Assembly: GCA_024638585.1 (NCBI GenBank) | Contig: JAHEKA010000056.1 | Span: 1 to 9,885 of the forward strand | Direction of reading: 5' to 3' | Source: Rhodospirillales bacterium | GTDB taxonomy: Bacteria > Pseudomonadota > Alphaproteobacteria > SMXQ01 | Length of the DNA: 9,885 nt | Part shown: positions 6,319 through 9,885 of the stretch, piece by piece | Layout: each line of letters opens with the position of its first letter | Position numbering within the stretch: position 1 is the first letter of the stretch | Made by a program: the position numbers and the translations under genes | The notes under the pieces: generated by a model | The model's input: the letters and a program-made list of their open reading frames with translations, nothing else | Told to the model about the DNA's origin: nothing | Database searches by the model: none

Positions 6319-8886
6319 ATGACGCCTCCGTCCCAAGGTTCTGCCGAAGACGCAGTCAGAGCCGCCGATACCGGTGCCCGAAGCCCGGACGGTGCGGCGG
6401 CGCGGCTGTTGTTCGCGCTGGCGCTCTGCTGGTCCTTGTTCCAGCTTTGGTATGCCTCTCCTCTGCCGTTTGCCCTGGGCTTTCTCAACTTCAATTTTGC
6501 CGAGGCCCGGGCGTTGCATCTGGCGTTCGCCCTGTTGTTGGCCTTTGCCGCGTTTCCCGCGGTGGGGTCCTCGCCGCGGGATCGGGTGCCGATCCTCGAC
6601 TGGGTCTTGGCGGTTCTGGCCGCGTCGGCGACGGGCTACATCCTGGTGTTCCAGGCGGACCTTGCCCAGCGCCCTGGCGCCCCGCTGGCCCAGGATGTCG
6701 CGGTCGCTGTGATCGGCATGATCCTATTGTTGGAAGCGACCCGGCGGGCCCTGGGTCTGCCGCTGGTGATCGTCGCCGCGGTGTTCCTTGCCTACGGGTT
6801 CGCGGGGCCCTGGATGCCCGACGTCATCGCCCATAAGGGCGCTTCCCTTTCCAAGGCGGCATCGCACCAGTGGATCAGCAGCGAAGGGGTCTTCGGCGTC
6901 GCCTTGGGCGTATCGAGCAATTTCGTGTTCCTGTTCGTCCTTTTCGGGGCGCTTCTCGACAGGGCCGGGGCGGGTGCCTGGTTCATCCGTGTGTCCTATG
7001 CCGCCCTCGGCCATTTGCGGGGCGGGCCGGCCAAGGCGGCGGTGGTATCTTCCGGCTTGACCGGCATGATTTCCGGATCCTCCATCGCCAACGTGGTGAC
7101 CACGGGGACCTTCACCATTCCTTTGATGAAGCGCGTGGGCTTCCCCGGCGAAAAGGCCGGCGCGGTTGAGGTCGCGTCTTCCGTCAACGGACAGATCATG
7201 CCTCCGGTGATGGGTGCCGCTGCCTTCCTGATGGTGGAGTATGTCGGCATTCCCTATATCGACGTCATCAAGCACGCCTTCCTGCCGGCGGTGATCTCTT
7301 ACGCGGCCTTGCTCTATATCGTCCATCTCGAAGCCCTCAAGGCCGGGCTCGAGGGCCTGCCGCGCCCTGATTCGGCCCGCCCTCGGGACCGGTTGATCGG
7401 CTACGGCTTGACAGCGGCGGGCCTGATGGCGGTCTCCAGCGCCGTCTATTGGGGGCTTGCTTGGGCCAAGTCGGTGTTGGGACCATTGGTTCCTTGGGCC
7501 GCGGTGGCGGTGTTGGGCGTTATCTATCTCGCATGCCTTGCGCTGGCCGCCCGCAATCCCGCGCCTGATGACGGCGGCGAAATCGGTACCGTGCTGCCGC
7601 CGCTGGGCCCTACGGTCAAAGGCGGCCTGCATTATCTGGTGCCGGTGGTGGTGCTGATCTGGTGTCTGATGATCGAACGGTTGTCGCCTGGATTAAGCGC
7701 CTTCTGGGCCACTATCTGCCTCATCGTGATTTTGTTGACCCAGCGCCCGCTGCTGTGGCTGCTGTCGCGGGCCGCTGGCGGGAACGGTGGGCCGTGGCGT
7801 GCGTTCACCATCGGCGTAGCCGACCTGTTTCAAGGCCTTGTGGCCGGAGCGCGGAACATGGTGGGCATCGCCATCGCCACGGCGGCGGCGGGGATCGTCG
7901 TCGGCACCGTGACCCTGACCGGCCTCGGCCTGGTGATGACCGAAGTGGTGGAGCTGATCTCGGGCGGCAACCTGATGCTGATGCTGGTCTTCACCGCGGT
8001 CATCAGTCTGATCCTCGGAATGGGGCTGCCCACCACCGCCAACTACATCGTCGTCGCAACGCTGATGGCGCCTGTGGTGGTGGCACTTGCCGCCCAAGGG
8101 GGACTGACCGTTCCGTTGATCGCGGTGCATCTGTTCGTCTTCTATTTCGGGCTGATGGCCGACGTCACGCCGCCGGTGGGTCTGGCCACCTTTGCCGCCG
8201 CCGCGGTGTCCGGCGCGGATCCCATCCGCACCGGCGTGCAGGCCTTCTTCTACAGCGCGCGGACCATCGCGCTGCCCTTCATCTTCCTGTTCAACACCCA
8301 GCTCCTGCTGATCGCCATTGACGACACCCTGCACCTCATCATCACCGTCACCAGCGCCTTGATCGCCATGCTGGTCTTTGCCGCGGCGACCATGGGCTGG
8401 TTCGTGGTGAAAAGCCGTGCATGGGAAACCGTATCTCTACTGCTCGTGGCATTCATATTGTTCCGGCCGGGATTCTTTTGGGACAAGCTTTACGCGCCGT
8501 ATGAACAGCGCCCGGCTATCGAGATCATGGAGGTGGTGGACGCACTGCCCGAGGATGGCTTTCTACGGTTGACCGCGGAGGGGGCCGATGAAGATGGAGA
8601 GCCCGTCACCCGCGCCGTCGTCGTGCCCATGGGGGAGACCGGTCCGGCCGGGGCGCGGCTGGGGAAAGCAGGCCTCGGCGTGCGGGTGGACCAACATGGG
8701 GCTCGTATTTTCTCGGTCGCCTTCGGCAGCGCCGCGGAGAAGATCGGCCTGGCGGCGGGATGGGGGATCGTTTCGGTCAGCATCCCCGCCGATAGGCCGG
8801 CCAAGGAATGGGCCTTTCTTCCTGCCCTCCTGATGCTGGCGGGAATCTGGTTCCTGCAGGGACGCCGGCGGGTCGCATCACAGTGA
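6319..8886 (+). CDS. TRAP transporter fused permease (4TM-12TM) with C-terminal DUF3394/PDZ-like tail
   Basis: An 855-residue inner-membrane protein that fuses the small (DctQ-like) and large (DctM-like) TRAP subunits, the usual form paired with TAXI receptors. About the first 165 residues hold the Q-like helices. The DctM core has SGSSIANVVTTGTFTIP (252-268), NGQIMPPVMGAAAF (290-303), GMGLPTTANYIVVATLMAP (567-585) and ADVTPPVGLATFAAAAVSGA (614-633), the conserved transport motifs. The core ends in helices near 660-715. A non-membrane segment of about 110 residues follows, then FLPALLMLAGIWFL as a last helix and an Arg-rich end. This tail matches the DUF3394 pattern, and VFSVAFGSAAEKIGLAAGW-like sequence at about 797-815 resembles a PDZ fold. 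The start is uncertain: ATG 6319 was preferred to an in-frame TTG at 6298, and neither has a clear ribosome site. Substrate uptake is driven by an ion gradient in known members. Confidence 0.93.
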   Translation: MTPPSQGSAEDAVRAADTGARSPDGAAARLLFALALCWSLFQLWYASPLPFALGFLNFNFAEARALHLAFALLLAFAAFPAVGSSPRDRVPILDWVLAVLAASATGYILVFQADLAQRPGAPLAQDVAVAVIGMILLLEATRRALGLPLVIVAAVFLAYGFAGPWMPDVIAHKGASLSKAASHQWISSEGVFGVALGVSSNFVFLFVLFGALLDRAGAGAWFIRVSYAALGHLRGGPAKAAVVSSGLTGMISGSSIANVVTTGTFTIPLMKRVGFPGEKAGAVEVASSVNGQIMPPVMGAAAFLMVEYVGIPYIDVIKHAFLPAVISYAALLYIVHLEALKAGLEGLPRPDSARPRDRLIGYGLTAAGLMAVSSAVYWGLAWAKSVLGPLVPWAAVAVLGVIYLACLALAARNPAPDDGGEIGTVLPPLGPTVKGGLHYLVPVVVLIWCLMIERLSPGLSAFWATICLIVILLTQRPLLWLLSRAAGGNGGPWRAFTIGVADLFQGLVAGARNMVGIAIATAAAGIVVGTVTLTGLGLVMTEVVELISGGNLMLMLVFTAVISLILGMGLPTTANYIVVATLMAPVVVALAAQGGLTVPLIAVHLFVFYFGLMADVTPPVGLATFAAAAVSGADPIRTGVQAFFYSARTIALPFIFLFNTQLLLIAIDDTLHLIITVTSALIAMLVFAAATMGWFVVKSRAWETVSLLLVAFILFRPGFFWDKLYAPYEQRPAIEIMEVVDALPEDGFLRLTAEGADEDGEPVTRAVVVPMGETGPAGARLGKAGLGVRVDQHGARIFSVAFGSAAEKIGLAAGWGIVSVSIPADRPAKEWAFLPALLMLAGIWFLQGRRRVASQ

Positions 8887-8898
8887 GGGAGGCGAACC

Positions 8899-9327
8899 AT
8901 GTATGACTGCATTCTCGTGCCGGTCGATTTAGACCAACCAAGCTCCTGGGAGAAAGCGCTTCCCATTGCCGTGGAATACAGCCAGATCTTTGGCGCCAGG
9001 CTTCATCTGGCGACCGTCTTGCCGGATTTCGGTACCGGCGTGGTGGGCAGCTATTTTCCGCCCGATTTCGTGGAAAAGGCGGGAAACGAGGCGCGGGAGA
9101 AGCTTACCCGCCTGGTCCGGGACAAAGTGCCGGACAATCTCGACGCGGAGTGCCACGTGGCCCACGGTACGGTATATGAAAAGATCCTGGAACTTGCCGC
9201 GGAGATCGGGGCCGACCTGATCGTCATGGCCTCACACCGGCCGCAGTTGAAAGATTTCCTAATCGGCCCCAACGCGGCGCGGGTCGTTCGCCACGCCGGG
9301 ATGTCGGTTTTGGTCGTGCGCGGCTGA
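8899..9327 (+). CDS. Universal stress protein (UspA family), TRAP-associated
   Basis: A 142-residue single Usp domain: strand 1 ILVPVDLDQPSS at 5-16, ARLHLATVLP at 33-42, AHGTVYEKILELA at 88-100, and GADLIVMASHRPQLKDFLIGPNAARVV from 104. It is translated from a very good site, GGGAGG six bases before the ATG, 12 bases after the permease stop, so it belongs to the TRAP operon. In Halomonas elongata the Usp protein TeaD is encoded with the ectoine TRAP transporter and adjusts its activity; a like role is inferred here. The canonical nucleotide loop Gx2Gx9G(S/T) is degenerate: Ala111 and Arg114 replace two glycines, Gly123 is kept and Pro124 replaces Ser/Thr. ATP binding therefore cannot be assumed. 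Confidence 0.93.
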   Translation: MYDCILVPVDLDQPSSWEKALPIAVEYSQIFGARLHLATVLPDFGTGVVGSYFPPDFVEKAGNEAREKLTRLVRDKVPDNLDAECHVAHGTVYEKILELAAEIGADLIVMASHRPQLKDFLIGPNAARVVRHAGMSVLVVRG

Positions 9328-9346
9328 CGGCGGCGGCCCCAGGGGC

Positions 9347-9378
9347 AAAAAGGGGGGGCGGAAGGTTGTTCCGCCCCC
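9347..9378. terminator. Bidirectional intrinsic terminator between usp and the P460 gene
   Basis: GGGGGCGGAA (9354-9363) and TTCCGCCCCC (9369-9378) form a perfect 10-bp stem with a 5-base loop. On the minus strand the hairpin is followed after CC by TTTTT (9351-9347), a proper terminator for the P460 gene that ends at 9423. On the plus strand only AGTTTACT follows, so termination of the TRAP-usp transcript, whose stop is 26 bases upstream, should be weaker but still likely. Confidence 0.85.
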
Positions 9379-9422
9379 AGTTTACTCAGGACCGCATGAG
9401 GGACAATCCCCGCTTCAGGCGG

Positions 9423-9885
9423 TCACTTGACCCGGTATTCAGCGGGAAGGAAGAACATGTGGTCCTGGGTTTCGCCCACTGCGGCGTGACATTCGGCGCA
9501 GAATTTCATTTTGGCGCCGCCTTTGCCGTTGGTGGTGCCGAACACGGATCCGTCCGGCATGATCATTGTGTAGCGCCAATCGCCTGACGCCTTACTGAAG
9601 CCCGCACCCATCTTCTCCATCAGGAATAGGGGCCCGATGCCGACGCCGCCGGCCTTGTTGACCGAGAAGCTGTCCTTGGCCAGCACCGCGCCCTTCGGCA
9701 TTTTGCCGGCTTTTTCAAATCCGCCGTACTTGCGGGCCTCGGCGTTGGCGTAGTTGTTGACGAAGCGTCCGCCATGGGTGGCCGACGGGTAAGAGACGCG
9801 GTTGTAGCGCCGCCACTTGGCCGAGGCCATGGAAGCAGGATCCCCGGACTTTTGGTAGGCATGCAGCAACTCCGGCACGATGCAG
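9423..9885 (-). CDS. Cytochrome P460 family haem c protein, N terminus cut by window edge
   Basis: The minus strand is open from the right edge to TGA at 9423-9425, giving about 153 residues. The reading enters as CIVPELLHAYQKSGDP, so the missing part may be only a signal peptide; a GTG at 9876-9878 is not needed as a start. The body has the P460 signature: RYNRVSYPSATHGGRF, MPKGAVLAKDSFSV, GPLFLMEKMGAGF, SGDWRYTMIMPDGSVFGTTNGK, then the haem c motif CAECH encoded at 9486-9500, and FFLPAEYR near the end. Family members are periplasmic and covalently bind haem; some oxidise hydroxylamine or bind NO through a Lys-crosslinked haem. Candidate Lys residues lie in the ARKYGGFEKAGKMPKG stretch, but whether one crosslinks cannot be told. 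It converges on the TRAP-usp operon and shares its terminator. Confidence 0.9.
   Translation of the reverse strand, partial: CIVPELLHAYQKSGDPASMASAKWRRYNRVSYPSATHGGRFVNNYANAEARKYGGFEKAGKMPKGAVLAKDSFSVNKAGGVGIGPLFLMEKMGAGFSKASGDWRYTMIMPDGSVFGTTNGKGGAKMKFCAECHAAVGETQDHMFFLPAEYRVK

Noticed and set aside
6724..7632. Minus-strand open frame of 302 residues opposite the TRAP permease
   Set aside because: Low-complexity, His/Arg/Gly-rich shadow; the plus strand has clear TRAP permease motifs across the same bases. The same applies to the 7662-8321 and 7693-8334 frames.

Overview
This is a GC-rich window with ordinary bacterial gene density: ten protein genes, two of them cut by the window edges. 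The gene content fits an alphaproteobacterium, possibly a Rhodospirillales-type organism: a DUF3394-bearing fused TAXI-TRAP permease with a trailing Usp gene, an HPK4-type sensor kinase, and a P460-type cytochrome. That placement is inferred from gene content, not from a marker gene. No tRNA, rRNA, CRISPR array, insertion sequence or phage gene was seen.

Left part (1-2377, minus strand): three genes in the same direction. Reading downstream, they are an AsmA-like single-pass membrane protein with a heptad-repeat C terminus, a Gfo/Idh/MocA NAD(P)-dependent sugar oxidoreductase, and the N-terminal part of a DegT/DnrJ/EryC1-type PLP aminotransferase that runs off the left edge. The oxidoreductase and aminotransferase together look like the 3-oxidation and 3-amination steps of nucleotide-sugar (amino sugar) synthesis for a surface polysaccharide.

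Middle (2417-5176): a membrane sensor histidine kinase (Cache-like periplasmic region, HAMP, HisKA, HATPase) reads to the right. After a GC-rich hairpin and a perfect TATAAT box comes a stand-alone receiver-domain response regulator with no output domain. It converges, with only 3 bases between stop codons, on apt (adenine phosphoribosyltransferase, minus strand).

Right part (5236-9378, plus strand): a compact TRAP transport operon. It holds a TAXI-type solute receptor with a lipoprotein signal, a large fused 4TM-12TM TRAP permease with a C-terminal DUF3394/PDZ-like tail, and a small universal stress protein 12 bases downstream, an arrangement like TeaD of the TeaABCD transporter. It ends at a strong hairpin that also serves as terminator for the convergent gene, a cytochrome P460 family haem c protein cut by the right edge.

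The most unusual signal is a terminator-shaped hairpin with a T-rich tract inside the start of apt, built from codons atypical for this GC-rich DNA. Nothing here forms a clearly undescribed multi-gene system. The remaining points of interest are the heptad repeat, the degenerate nucleotide loop of the Usp, and the output-less regulator beside a TRAP operon.
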